A stretch of DNA of 64,000 nt from an uncultured Acidobacteriaceae bacterium (GCA_903904755.1 CAIVDV010000015.1:1-64000); one strand, 5' to 3'; counted from the first letter of the stretch, positions 51,487 to 60,938 are shown. Notes: generated by a model not told the origin, from the letters alone. Translations and numbers: made by a program.

Positions 51487-52674
51487 ATGAAGTTCGGCAA
51501 AGTCGGCCAGGCTGGCCTGGTCTCCGCCATAGCACTCGTCGTGGCCACACTGTTTACCGCATGCGGTAATCTCAACGTCGGCTTCCTGTTTCTGACGGCC
51601 AACAAGTTTTCGCCGGGCCAGGTGCTGGTGTATGAGGTGAATTCGGAGTCCGGCGCGGTGCGTCCTATCCCGACCTCTCCGTTCCCCTCGGGCGGCCGCA
51701 ACCCAGTGGCGGAAGCGGTGAGCCCGAACTCGAAGAACCTGTACGTGGTGAACGAGGACGACAACAACATCACGCAGTTTGGCATTGGTACAGACGGCAA
51801 GGTGTATCCGCAGAGCACGGTGAATACGCCGGGCGCATTCCCGCTGGCGGCAGAAATTGACCCTGCTGGGAAGTTCCTGTACACGATTGACACGCTTTCG
51901 CCGATAGCCGGCTGCAGCCCGGCCAATCCCTGCCCCGGTGACATTGCCGTATTCCCGGTCAACGCCGATGGCTCGCTGGGCACGGCGATTGCGAACACGG
52001 CTCAGAATCCTGACTACTGGCCGCTGCAGTTGACGCCATCGAATGCCCGCACGGTGCTGACGCCGACGGCGCTGACGATTTCCGGCGACGGCGGTTATGT
52101 GTATGTGGGCGCGACGAACAAGGCGACCGGCACTGGCTACCTGTTTGGGTTTGCCACCTCGGCCAGCGGCACGCTGACTCCGCTGAACGGCGGCCTGCCC
52201 TATGTAGCGGGATCGCAGCCTTCGGCGCTGGCGACCGACGCGGCGGGCGCGACCCTTTTCGTGGCCGATGGCAAGTTGAATGAGATTGAGTCGTACTCGC
52301 TGGCGGGGGGCGTTCCGACGCTGGCCTCGACGGTGGCGACTGGCAACTCACCCTCGGCAATGGCGCTGGATGGAACCGGCTTCCTCTTCGCGACCAACTC
52401 CGCTGACGGCAATGTGACCGGCTACAAGGTGAGCGGCAGCGGACTGACGGTGATTTCGACCAAGGCAACGGGGATCAACCCGGTTGCGGTGATTGTGGAT
52501 CCCCGGCACGTGGGCTATCTGTACACGGTGAACTTTCTGGGCGCCACCATCAGCGGCTTCCAGATTCAGAGCGACGGGTCGTTGTTGAACACGCAGAATT
52601 CGCCCTATGCCACCAATGCCCAGCCAAATGCGATTGTGGGCATTGCGCACAACGGCACGGTGCAAAAGAAGTAG
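51487..52674 (+). CDS. Lactonase-like beta-propeller lipoprotein 2
   Basis: 395 aa from ATG 51487, which has GAAGGAAGCAC upstream. Starts MKFGKVGQAGLVSAIALVVA, lipoprotein Cys near 25 (LFTAC). Propeller repeats: KNLYVVNEDDNNITQFGIG, KFLYTIDTLSP, GYVYVGATNK, ATLFVADGKLNEIESY and GYLYTVNFLGATISGF. Very close to gene 3 in plan and start sequence; likely arisen by duplication. Confidence 0.85.
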   Translation: MKFGKVGQAGLVSAIALVVATLFTACGNLNVGFLFLTANKFSPGQVLVYEVNSESGAVRPIPTSPFPSGGRNPVAEAVSPNSKNLYVVNEDDNNITQFGIGTDGKVYPQSTVNTPGAFPLAAEIDPAGKFLYTIDTLSPIAGCSPANPCPGDIAVFPVNADGSLGTAIANTAQNPDYWPLQLTPSNARTVLTPTALTISGDGGYVYVGATNKATGTGYLFGFATSASGTLTPLNGGLPYVAGSQPSALATDAAGATLFVADGKLNEIESYSLAGGVPTLASTVATGNSPSAMALDGTGFLFATNSADGNVTGYKVSGSGLTVISTKATGINPVAVIVDPRHVGYLYTVNFLGATISGFQIQSDGSLLNTQNSPYATNAQPNAIVGIAHNGTVQKK

Positions 52675-52763
52675 CGCCTGGGGCGCGGTAACAACCGGGA
52701 GGGAGCCTCGTCTAAAATGGCAAAGCTCCCAGGCCCGGATTCGAATCTTCGCGGCAGGTGCAG

Positions 52764-52793
52764 TAGCCGCAGTCCGTCCGAAGCTTTTACAAT
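52764..52793 (+). promoter_or_regulatory. Shared-type promoter of propeller gene 3
   Basis: TAGCC, 15 bases, CTTTTACAAT (52784-52793), 70 bp before the ATG at 52864. Confidence 0.6.
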
Positions 52794-52863
52794 CGAGACG
52801 GAAGACTCAACATCCAACTGTTTTCTCACGGCCAATATGTATGGCCAATAACGAAGGAAGCGC

Positions 52864-54075
52864 ATGAAGTTCAGCAAACTCGGCCAGGCAAGCCTGATTG
52901 CAGCCGCCGCCCTCCTGGTGGCCACCGCGTTCACCGCGTGCAGCCCGGTCACCATCGATTACCTGTATGTTGTTGGAAACCGCCAGAGCCCAGGGCAGAT
53001 TCAGACGTTTGAGATTGACCGCCAGACGGGCGCGCTGACGATTGTTGGCGCGTCGGTATCGTCGGGTGGCGCAAACCCTGTGGCCGCAGTGGCGCATCCC
53101 TTTGGCAAAGCGCTGTATGTGGTGAACCAGGACGACAACAATGTGGTGCAGTTTGGCGTGAGCGGCACGGGTGTGCCCAGCGCGCCCGTGGTAACCAGCC
53201 TGGCGGCAGCGGGCACTGCTCCGGTTGCGGTGGCAATCAACGCGACAGGCTCCCTGCTGTATGTGGTTACCAAGTACCAGCCGGGCTGCTCGACGGCCGT
53301 GGTTGGCGCGGGAAGCTGCAACGGGGGCGCACTGTCGGTATATCCGGTAAGCGCGACGGGCACGGTTGGCGCAGCGGTGGCCAACGGCGGCCAGAGCTAC
53401 TGGCCGGTGGGCATCAATCCGACGGCCGTGAATGCGCTGGCCGACGGATCTGGCGTACTGGTCAGCTCCTATGACCCGAAGGCGGGCCTGGGCTATCTGT
53501 ACAGCTTTACGGCCACCTCAGCCGGTGCGCTGGCAACGGCCACGGGCAGCCCCTTCCCTGCCGGTGTCCGCCCCTCGGGCATTACCAGCACACCGACGAC
53601 CCGGTACGTGTATGTGACCGACTTTGCGCAGAACGAGATGATTGCGTACTCGATTCTGGGCAATGCAACGCTGCGTCCGCTGCTGAACGGGCCGTTCCGT
53701 ACCGGCAACCAGCCGACGGCAATTACGATTGACCCGCGGGGCTCGTTCCTGTACCTGACCAACGAGCTGGATAACTCGGTATCCGGCTTTGAAATCAACC
53801 TGCAGAACGGCACTCCGGCCGGCGCCATCAATCCGACGGGTTCTTCGACGAACTCGACCGGAACGCTGCCAGTCTCCGTGCTGGTGGACCCGGGCTTTGG
53901 CCGTTACGTCTTCAGCGCCAACTACCTGGATAACTCGGTGACCAGCTTCCAACTGAACCCGAGCACAGGCACGCTGAGCCCGACCCAGGGCGGCCCCTTC
54001 CCGACGGTTGGGCAGCCGGTGGCGATTGCAGCGATTCCTCGCGGCAACCACTCTGTGCAGACGGTTCAGCCGTAA
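52864..54075 (+). CDS. Lactonase-like beta-propeller lipoprotein 3
   Basis: 403 aa, starting MKFSKLGQASLIAAAALLVA with lipoprotein Cys near 26 (AFTAC) and the same GAAGGAAGCGC ribosome site as gene 2. Repeats include KALYVVNQDDNNVVQFGVSG, SLLYVVTKYQ, RYVYVTDFAQNEMIAYSI, SFLYLTNELDNSVSGFEI and RYVFSANYLDNSVTSFQL. Last of the trio, followed by a terminator. Confidence 0.85.
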   Translation: MKFSKLGQASLIAAAALLVATAFTACSPVTIDYLYVVGNRQSPGQIQTFEIDRQTGALTIVGASVSSGGANPVAAVAHPFGKALYVVNQDDNNVVQFGVSGTGVPSAPVVTSLAAAGTAPVAVAINATGSLLYVVTKYQPGCSTAVVGAGSCNGGALSVYPVSATGTVGAAVANGGQSYWPVGINPTAVNALADGSGVLVSSYDPKAGLGYLYSFTATSAGALATATGSPFPAGVRPSGITSTPTTRYVYVTDFAQNEMIAYSILGNATLRPLLNGPFRTGNQPTAITIDPRGSFLYLTNELDNSVSGFEINLQNGTPAGAINPTGSSTNSTGTLPVSVLVDPGFGRYVFSANYLDNSVTSFQLNPSTGTLSPTQGGPFPTVGQPVAIAAIPRGNHSVQTVQP

Positions 54076-54098
54076 GCTGAGCAAGTGGAAATGAGACG

Positions 54099-54132
54099 GG
54101 CAGCCTGCGGGCTGCCTGTTTTGTTTTTGGGA
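54099..54132 (+). terminator. Terminator after propeller gene 3
   Basis: GGCAGCC (54099-54105), loop TGCG, GGCTGCC (54110-54116), then TGTTTTGTTTTT. Confidence 0.85.
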
Positions 54133-54233
54133 GACGCATCCTCAGCCAGAGGACGGATGAATCATCGAACCCGCGCCCTTAGACTTGAATCGGGCGATAT
54201 TGGAGGGAATCCCCTTGGGGAAACGCTCCAACG

Positions 54234-54449
54234 ATGACATGGCACCTGAGGACACCGAGCTTCGCTCCTTCCTGCCAGGGCAGAACTGTTCCAGCGAAAG
54301 CTGAGAACGCTTGCGAGCAAGAAGCGACTCTCAGCGATGGAGAGGAGCAGTCCCTGACCTGGAAGCAATACCTCACCTCGGGCACTGTCATATCCAATGA
54401 TTTCATGGCAGACGTGGAGCGTGTGGAAGTGCAAGAGAGAGATGCGTGA
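54234..54449 (+). pseudogene. Probable remnant of an AbrB-type VapB antitoxin
   Basis: A 71-codon frame without RBS. Its last 30 residues (WKQYLTSGTVISNDFMADV...QERDA) look like the C-terminal tail of SpoVT/AbrB-type VapB antitoxins, which usually ends in a Trp...DDFM...QER pattern. The first 40 residues do not look like the DNA-binding part and no PIN toxin follows. I read it as decayed. The remaining gap 54450-54697 holds the inverted repeat GAGAGATGC (54437-54445)/GCATCTCTC (54477-54485) and the HU promoter. Confidence 0.3.
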
Positions 54450-54547
54450 GGTATTGATGCATGCAGTTTCGTGTCTGCATCTCTCCCGCGCTCACACGGC
54501 CATGTCCAGGTGAGGCAAAGTATCGAGCATACCGTCTAATTTTCCCC

Positions 54548-54575
54548 TTGCGAGTGTCTACTTGCCTTGTATCAT
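54548..54575 (+). promoter_or_regulatory. Promoter of the HU gene
   Basis: TTGCGA (54548-54553), 16 bp spacer, TATCAT (54570-54575), about 122 bp before the ATG. Confidence 0.45.
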
Positions 54576-54697
54576 GGGGGAACCCCTTTTGCCCTGGTGG
54601 AATTCCACATCCAAGCCTATGAGGGGCAACGAGTTTCCACACTTTTTGCTGAAAACGAACGAGTTTGCGGTTATTCTGTTTACCGGAGGCAATTGGC

Positions 54698-54985
54698 ATG
54701 ACAAAAGCGGACCTGGTAGAGAAGGTTACCCTGCTGGGGGACCTGACCCGTCGCGATGGGGAAGTGATTGTCGAAACCATCTTTGACTCAGTGATTGGCG
54801 CGCTGCAGTCGGGCGACAAGATTGAGATTCGTGGATTTGGATCGTTCCGGATTCGAGAGCGCAACCCGCGGATTGGGCGCAATCCGAAGACCGGGGACCG
54901 GGTGGAAGTTCCGGCCAAGCGAGTGCCGTACTTCAAGCCGTCGAAGGAGTTGCGCGACTTGGTGAACCCTGGCGAAGCGAACTAG
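54698..54985 (+). CDS. HU/IHF-family DNA-binding protein
   Basis: 95 aa from ATG 54698 with ACCGGAGG upstream. TKADLVEKVTLLGDLTRRDGE opens the family fold and IRGFGSFRIRERNPRIGRNPKTGDRVEVPAKRVPYFKPSKEL holds the DNA-binding arm with the intercalating Pro (residue after RNP). It bends DNA and organises the nucleoid. Sequence details lean to the IHF-beta-like group often found in this phylum. Confidence 0.94.
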   Translation: MTKADLVEKVTLLGDLTRRDGEVIVETIFDSVIGALQSGDKIEIRGFGSFRIRERNPRIGRNPKTGDRVEVPAKRVPYFKPSKELRDLVNPGEAN

Positions 54986-55034
54986 ATCTGCCCCTGATTC
55001 CGAAATCTGTTCTTCGAAATCTGCTTTTATCGGG

Positions 55035-55061
55035 AGGCCTGGCCATGGTGCCGGGCCTTTT
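55035..55061 (+). terminator. Terminator between HU and pgeF
   Basis: AGGCCTGGC (55035-55043) pairs with GCCGGGCCT (55050-55058) with one wobble, then TTTTC. It ends HU; pgeF comes from the other strand. Confidence 0.7.
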
Positions 55062-55871
55062 CTATTGCGCTATGGCCGGGCGGATGCCGATCAGCGACAT
55101 CATGCGCCCGGTCCGGCCCTGGTCGGCACGGTGGGAGAAGTAGAGATCCGGGTGGCAACTGGTGCAGCCGCCGGCGCGCTGGATGGAGCCAGGGGCGAGG
55201 CCCGCGGCAAGAAGCTGGCGGCGGTTGGCCTCGGGCAGGTCGAGCCGCAAGTTGCCGTCGACGGTGTGGAAAAGCTCTGCGGCGTAGCCGAAACTGGCGA
55301 TGAAGCGCTCGTGAACCTCAGCGCCGACGGTATAGCAGCAGGCACCGATGCCGGGACCGATGGCGGCTTGCAGGTCGGCGGGGTTGGAGCCGAAGTCGGC
55401 GACGATGCGGGCGACGCCCAGCTCGACAACGCGGGCAACGGTGCCGCGCCAGCCGGCATGGAAGGCGGCAACAACGCGGCGGACGGGGTCGGCAACAAGG
55501 ACCGGGATGCAGTCTGCGGTGAGAATCGCCAGCAGGACGCCGGACTCGGCCGAGATGAGGCCGTCGGCCTCTGGCGGATTCCAGGGGCCCCTGCCGGCCA
55601 CCACAGAGCGTTCACAGTGGATTTGGCGGACGGTATGGATTGGGGTGGCAGGATCGCCGGTGAGCGCCTGGGCGAGAAGGAGGCGGTTGGCAGCAACGGC
55701 TGCCGAGTCGTCATCGGGGGTAAAGCCGAGGTTGAGTTCGCCGTGGGGATTGTAGACCGTGCTGAGGCCGCCGGGGCGGGTGGTAAAGCCGTGCCAGAGC
55801 CAGGCGGAGCCCTGCCACTGGGGTGCGGTGAGCCACTGCGGAGAATTAGAGGTCGGGTGGGAGGCGGTCAT
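55062..55871 (-). CDS. pgeF: Purine nucleoside phosphorylase/polyphenol oxidase, YfiH (PgeF) family
   Basis: 269 aa from ATG 55871. Family motifs: HTVRQIHCERSVVA, LLAILTADCIPVLVAD (Cys metal ligand), AAFHAGWRGTVARVVE and AIGPGIGACCYTVG. The zinc site ligands H-C-H are present. Reported to act on purine nucleosides and to correct peptidoglycan precursor errors in E. coli. Single gene convergent with HU. Confidence 0.92.
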   Translation of the reverse strand: MTASHPTSNSPQWLTAPQWQGSAWLWHGFTTRPGGLSTVYNPHGELNLGFTPDDDSAAVAANRLLLAQALTGDPATPIHTVRQIHCERSVVAGRGPWNPPEADGLISAESGVLLAILTADCIPVLVADPVRRVVAAFHAGWRGTVARVVELGVARIVADFGSNPADLQAAIGPGIGACCYTVGAEVHERFIASFGYAAELFHTVDGNLRLDLPEANRRQLLAAGLAPGSIQRAGGCTSCHPDLYFSHRADQGRTGRMMSLIGIRPAIAQ

Positions 55872-56212
55872 CTGAACCCGATTGTAGCGGGAAGGGACCG
55901 GGATGGGGCGCAAAAGCGATGGGCCCCCCTTCCGGGGGACCCGCTCTAGAGGCAATTTGGAGGGTTTTCAGCAGATTGGGTGAAAGGAGTCCATTGCTGG
56001 ACCAACAACGTAGATGGTGGTACTTGAGGGGAAGTGTTACAGGTTGCCTCTATTCGTTACTTGTTAGGATGCAGGATTGAGAAAATGGTTGCCAGGGAGC
56101 AGCGGAAGATTTCTCAGGCAAATCGCACTTGTTGCCCAGGCTGGCACTCCACGGGCATTTTTGGGAACAAGCGGCTTGCGGCAGCCGCCCCTGGCACGGC
56201 AAGCTCAAGAGT
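55872..56212. other. Intergenic region without a gene
   Basis: 341 bp. A GC-rich hairpin CCCCC-TTCC-GGGGG (55925-55938) lies near the pgeF start; otherwise nothing convincing is seen. Confidence 0.4.
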
Positions 56213-56872
56213 ATGAAGCGGATGGCACCCTACATTTTGGCGATTTTGCTGGTGGTGGGGGTGTACTACGCCTGGACGACCTATGGGGCGGGGGAGCGGC
56301 CGAAGCAACTGCCTGAGATGACGAAATTTATGACGACGCGGAAACCGCTGGAGCCTGCCGCGGAGTGGCGGGAGATTGACCAGACGGCGGAAGGCTTCAA
56401 GGTAAGAATGCCGCGCGAGCCAAAGCCGACAACGGCGATGGCCGACAACGAAACAGGCGGGACGGAGCCGGTGAAGATGCTGCTTGCCGACAGCGAGACC
56501 GCAACGACCTATGCGGTGGCGTGGGCGGACAATCCACCGGTAGAGCGGGTGACGGCGCAGCGGCCGGACGCGACACTGGACCAGGCCCGCGACGGAGCCC
56601 TGCGGCGAACCGCGACGACGATGATTGCCGAGAGCCGGATTGCGCCGCAGGGGTATTCTGGCCGGGAGTTTGTGGCACGCAACGTGGGCGGGGGATACCT
56701 GGAGACGCGGTTTGTGCTGGCAGGCAAGCGGTTGTATATGCTGATAGCCGCCTCGCCGAGTGTGAATGTGCGTCACGACCAGGAAATACAGAAGTTTTTC
56801 AACTCGTTTACGCTGGCCAGCAGCGCGCAGGCGCCCGGGGCGATGCCCACGGCCGGCGGGGTATCGAACTAA
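56213..56872 (+). CDS. Hypothetical membrane-anchored protein
   Basis: 219 aa from ATG 56213 (MKRMAPYILAILLVVGVYYA, one N-terminal helix). No strong RBS. The rest has a beta-rich soluble domain: WREIDQTAEGFKVRMPREPKP, ATTYAVAWADNPPVERVT, GYSGREFVARNVGGGYLETRFVLAGKRLYMLI and a C-terminal helix FFNSFTLA. This pattern resembles small periplasmic domains with an RxF repeat, but no family is assigned. It is convergent with the SDR gene, 3 bp away. Confidence 0.65.
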   Translation: MKRMAPYILAILLVVGVYYAWTTYGAGERPKQLPEMTKFMTTRKPLEPAAEWREIDQTAEGFKVRMPREPKPTTAMADNETGGTEPVKMLLADSETATTYAVAWADNPPVERVTAQRPDATLDQARDGALRRTATTMIAESRIAPQGYSGREFVARNVGGGYLETRFVLAGKRLYMLIAASPSVNVRHDQEIQKFFNSFTLASSAQAPGAMPTAGGVSN

Positions 56873-56875
56873 GCC

Positions 56876-57679
56876 TCAAAGTTGGGGCAAATCGTCCTTG
56901 GGACGCGCCGCTTTTGCGACGAACCAGGTGATGAAGCCCGTTGGCACCAGGCGAACCGCGAGCGCGGAGATCCAACCGGAAAAGTAGGGAATGATGGTGC
57001 GCTGGCCGCGCAGCAGGGCATCGATTGCCTTGCGCGCCACAACTTCCGCAGACTGGACGATGCGGCCGCGGAATTGCTGGGCATGGGCCACCTCAAAGAA
57101 TTCGCTTTCCGTGGGGCCGGGGCAGAGTGCAGCAACGTTGATGCCAAATGGAGCGAGTTCTTCCGCAAGGCCGAGTGCGAAGTAGCGGTCAAAGCCTTTG
57201 GTGGCGGCATAGGTGGTCAGGAACGGTACGGGCTGGAAGCTGGCGGTAGAGGCGACGAGGAGGATCCAGCCGCGGCGGCGGGCGACCATCTTCGGGACGA
57301 AGAGCCGGGTGATGTGGACAACGGCCTCGCAGTTGACGCGGATCTGGGTGAGTTCCTGTTCCAGGTCGCAGGAGCGAAAGCTGCCGTACTGGCCCAGGCC
57401 GGCGTTGTTGACGAGGATGTCGATGGCGATGCCTGCGCCCTCAGTGGCGGCGTAAAGCACCTGGGGGGCTTCGCGCTGGTTGAGGTCGGCGGAGATGGTG
57501 AGGACTTCCCTGCCCTGGGAGCGGAGCTCGGCGGCGAGTGCATTGAGGCGGTCAAGTCGGCGGGCGGTAAGGACGAGGTTTGCGCCGCGGCGTGCGAGGT
57601 CGCGGGCGAGCGCAGTGCCGATGCCGGCGCTGGCTCCGGTGACGAGCGCCCATTTGCCTTGGAGTTCGAGAGTAGCCAT
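56876..57679 (-). CDS. Short-chain dehydrogenase/reductase
   Basis: 267 aa. Classical SDR: TGASAGIG (NADP-binding glycine motif), DILVNNAGLGQYG, catalytic Ser in VASTASF and YAATKGF (Tyr-x-x-x-Lys). The C-terminal segment after FSGWISALAVRLVPTGF is hydrophobic, hinting at membrane association as in some acyl-reducing SDRs. Substrate unknown. Confidence 0.88.
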   Translation of the reverse strand: MATLELQGKWALVTGASAGIGTALARDLARRGANLVLTARRLDRLNALAAELRSQGREVLTISADLNQREAPQVLYAATEGAGIAIDILVNNAGLGQYGSFRSCDLEQELTQIRVNCEAVVHITRLFVPKMVARRRGWILLVASTASFQPVPFLTTYAATKGFDRYFALGLAEELAPFGINVAALCPGPTESEFFEVAHAQQFRGRIVQSAEVVARKAIDALLRGQRTIIPYFSGWISALAVRLVPTGFITWFVAKAARPKDDLPQL

Positions 57680-58021
57680 GGGCCAAGGATATCGGAAGGG
57701 CGGGACGATTCGAATCGCACTTCGTGATTCACTTTGGTATAACAGGCCGTTCGTCGGCCCGCGAACTCACTTTTGAAAATTTGCTTTCACGCTGTCGGCT
57801 TCCTCCCGTACAATCGTCTGCAGTTTTCGGCAACTATTCCCAACTCATAGTTTCGCAAGGGTTTCCATATCCATTGCCAACGATGAGGTACTGCCGGGCT
57901 CGAGGTATAAGGCATACCGAAATTCCCAGCTTTCCCTGGACGACCCCGTAGAGGGCGTCCGAACTCCACAGTTTTGCCCAAAGATGGCGCACCAACCGGC
58001 TGTTCGCGTCCGGAGATTGCC
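57680..58021 (+). promoter_or_regulatory. Leader of the NHL/Ig protein, with two hairpins
   Basis: 342 bp without gene. TACAAT near 57808-57813 may be a -10. Downstream GGTAT-AAGGC-ATACC (57904-57918) and GGACG-A-CCC ... GGG-CGTCC (57938-57960, one bulge) form stems that would sit in the leader. No riboswitch known to me fits. Confidence 0.35.
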
Positions 58022-60913
58022 ATGAGTTTTCGCTCCCGATTTTCACTTGTTGCCTTGTTGCTGTGTACCGGCTTGTGCACGTTTCTGCCGCCCAGGGTGT
58101 CGGGCGTCGGGTTGACCATCAGCTTTACCAGTGCCAACCATACAACGTTCACTGTCGGCAGCGCGGGAAGCTTCACGCTTACAAGCACGGGTTTCGGCTC
58201 TCCGGCGTACAGTGCGTTGACCCCGCTCCCCTCCTGGCTGAGCTTGAACCCAGGGAGTGGCGTTCTCAGCGGGACTCCGGTGTTGCCGGGGGTTTATACA
58301 TTCACGCTGCAGGTGATTTCTGGCGCTTCATCGGCACCGGCGGGAGGATTCGGACCGGCGGGTCCGGTGGGAGGGGGCTCAGCATCGCAGGTTTTCACGT
58401 TGACGGTGAACCCGCTGGTTGAGAGCGTGGGAAGCACTGCGCCAACCTACCCGGTGACTGTGACCTTTGCTAATTCGGGAACACTGGCCAGCGTAAATGT
58501 ACTGACGCTGGGCACCCCGAACCTGGACTTTACTGAAGCAAGTGATACCTGCTCGCTGTTGTCGCATCCCCCCGGCGATACCTGCGTGGTGAATGTGAGC
58601 TTCAAGCCGACGACGGCTGGACTGCGGCCGGGCGCGATCGTTCTGGAGGACGCGAGCGGGAATGTGGTGGGGATGGCGTATATCGGCGGCATTGGAAGCG
58701 GACCACAGGCTGCGCTGCCGGGCGTGATTTCGACCATAGTTGGAACGGGCGTCTCGGGGAATACAGGCGACAGTGGCCTGGCCACAAATGCCACCATGGA
58801 ATTTCCGCGCGGCATGGCGTTCGACGGTGCCGGAAACCTGTACATCGCCGACTACAGCGCCTCTGTCGTTCGCAAGGTAACAGCCAGCACCGGCTTGATT
58901 TCGACGGTAGCCGGCAACGGTACCTCGGCCAACACCGGAGACGGCGGGCTGGCCACCAGCGCGGAGCTGAATCGACCCATCTGGGTGGCGGTGGATGGTG
59001 CCGGCAATCTGTATATTGCCACCTTGTTTGGAAACGTCATCCGCAAGGTAACGGCGAGTACGGGCGTGATTTCGACCTTCGCCGGGAACGGGACTGCCGC
59101 TTATGCAGGAGATAACGGCGCCGCCACCAGTGCGAGCCTGTACTTCCCGTCGAGCCTGGCGTTGGATGTGGCCGGGAATTTGTATATCGCAGACGATTAC
59201 AACAGTGCGGTTCGCAAGGTGACCGCCAGCACGGGCGTAATCACGACCGTGGCGGGAACCGGGAGCTACGGTTACAGCGGAGATGGCGGTGCAGCCACCA
59301 GTGCGCTATTGCGGCGTCCAACGGGGGTAGGTCTGGATGCCAGCGGGAACCTGTACATTTCCGACTCAGGGAGCGGCACCGTGCGCAAGGTGAGTGCAAG
59401 CACCGGGGTAATTTCCGCAGTGGCCGGCTCTGGCGTGAACGGCTACGGTGGCGACGGAGGCGCAGCCACAAGCGCTTTACTGGACCTGCCGGAAGGCGTT
59501 GCGGTAGACGCTGCCGGCGATCTCTTCATTGCGGACTACGGCAACCACGCAATCCGTAAAGTTGCGGCCGGCTCAGGGATTATCACCACGGTGGTTGGCA
59601 CCGGAAGCGCCGGCTACGCCGGCGACGGCGGAGCGGCTGCAATGGCGCAATTGAAGTTCCCCTCAGATGTGATCCTGGACAGCACCGGCAACCTGTACAT
59701 TTCCGACACCATCAACAGCGTTGTGCGCGAAGTGAACGTGATCGCCGCGAATGTGAACTTCCCGACCACGACAACGATTGGAACGACGGACGGCAGTGAC
59801 GGCACTGAAGACGTGCCGGTGAGCAACATCGGCAATGCCAACCTGACGCTCAGCTCGTTGACGTTCCCGAGTGATTTCCCAGCCGGCTCCAGTGCAAGCG
59901 ACTGCGCGGTGGGGGTAGCCGTGAGCAGCGGAAACAGCTGCACGGTTCCGGTGACCTTTGCACCGCAGCAGGCAGGGGCGCTGAGCGAGGTGGTGGGCTT
60001 TACGGATGACGGAATCAACGCCTCCGGGGCAACGCGCAACATCGCTGTGACGGGCACCTCGGTCAAGGCTTTAGCAACCGAGAGTGTCTCGTTTGCAAGC
60101 AACCCGGTCACGGTTCCGGACTCGTTTACCGCAACGGCGACATTGACCGGCAGCGGCCCGACGCCGACCGGGACGATTCACTTTGTAGTAGGGACCGAGT
60201 CGGAAACGCCGGTAACGCTGGTGGGTGGGCAGGCGACGCTGACTCTCCAGAAGCCTTCCGGATCCTACATGGTGACTGCGTACTATTCGGGGGATTCCTT
60301 CTACCAGAAGAGCGTGGCCAAGCTGGCAGTGCAGGTGATTCGGCTTGCACCGGTGGATACGCTGGACGTATCGCCCAGCCCGGCATCCCTTGGGTCGCCC
60401 GTTACGGCAACCTTCACTGTCCCGACGACAGGCGGAGTGGTGCCGACCGGGACAGTGAAACTGACCGGCTTGAGTGCGACGCCGGTAACCGTATCGCTGG
60501 TGGACGGAGTGGCGACCTACCAGACAAGTTCGCTGGGAATTGGAAACCACGGGGTAACTGCGCAATATAGCGGCGACGCCTACTATGCCGGGAGCCGACT
60601 GACCTCTTCCGTTCTGGTGGGGAAGGCCAGCAGCAATGTCTCCCTGAGCAGTTCCGGGAGTCCTGCAAATCATGGGACGACAGTGAGCTTTACCGGCTCG
60701 GTTGCCGAGTCACTGGCAGGTGTGGTGCCCACCGGCAGGGTCCAGTTCTACCTGGATACCGTGCTGGTGGCGACCAAGACGCTCGTGAGTGGCCAGGCCA
60801 TCTACAGCAAGAGTTTCCTGACCGCAGGCAACCACTCCTTGTACGTTGTCTATTCCGGGGATGGACACTATGCCGGCAGCACGTCAACGACGATAGTGCA
60901 GAACATCCAGTAA
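58022..60913 (+). CDS. Large secreted protein with NHL propeller and Ig-like domains
   Basis: 963 aa from ATG 58022. Signal peptide ending near VSGVG. Order: putative Ig (He_PIG-like; residues about 40-130), an ASH-like domain (FANSGTLASVN, CVVNVSFKPTTAG), then six NHL-type blades of about 55 residues beginning GVISTIVGTG, GLISTVAGNG, GVISTFAGNG, GVITTVAGTG, GVISAVAGSG and GIITTVVGTG, then another ASH-like segment and three C-terminal Ig repeats of the Ig_3/Big type (VVPTGTVKLTG, VVPTGRVQFYLD). Likely surface or extracellular binding; no catalytic motif. Confidence 0.86.
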   Translation: MSFRSRFSLVALLLCTGLCTFLPPRVSGVGLTISFTSANHTTFTVGSAGSFTLTSTGFGSPAYSALTPLPSWLSLNPGSGVLSGTPVLPGVYTFTLQVISGASSAPAGGFGPAGPVGGGSASQVFTLTVNPLVESVGSTAPTYPVTVTFANSGTLASVNVLTLGTPNLDFTEASDTCSLLSHPPGDTCVVNVSFKPTTAGLRPGAIVLEDASGNVVGMAYIGGIGSGPQAALPGVISTIVGTGVSGNTGDSGLATNATMEFPRGMAFDGAGNLYIADYSASVVRKVTASTGLISTVAGNGTSANTGDGGLATSAELNRPIWVAVDGAGNLYIATLFGNVIRKVTASTGVISTFAGNGTAAYAGDNGAATSASLYFPSSLALDVAGNLYIADDYNSAVRKVTASTGVITTVAGTGSYGYSGDGGAATSALLRRPTGVGLDASGNLYISDSGSGTVRKVSASTGVISAVAGSGVNGYGGDGGAATSALLDLPEGVAVDAAGDLFIADYGNHAIRKVAAGSGIITTVVGTGSAGYAGDGGAAAMAQLKFPSDVILDSTGNLYISDTINSVVREVNVIAANVNFPTTTTIGTTDGSDGTEDVPVSNIGNANLTLSSLTFPSDFPAGSSASDCAVGVAVSSGNSCTVPVTFAPQQAGALSEVVGFTDDGINASGATRNIAVTGTSVKALATESVSFASNPVTVPDSFTATATLTGSGPTPTGTIHFVVGTESETPVTLVGGQATLTLQKPSGSYMVTAYYSGDSFYQKSVAKLAVQVIRLAPVDTLDVSPSPASLGSPVTATFTVPTTGGVVPTGTVKLTGLSATPVTVSLVDGVATYQTSSLGIGNHGVTAQYSGDAYYAGSRLTSSVLVGKASSNVSLSSSGSPANHGTTVSFTGSVAESLAGVVPTGRVQFYLDTVLVATKTLVSGQAIYSKSFLTAGNHSLYVVYSGDGHYAGSTSTTIVQNIQ

Positions 60914-60938
60914 GGTACGGAAACAGGGTCAACAAAAA

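Noticed and set aside
57680-58021. c-di-GMP or other known riboswitch in the NHL leader
   Set aside because: The diagnostic conserved loops of known classes are not present; only two simple stems remain.
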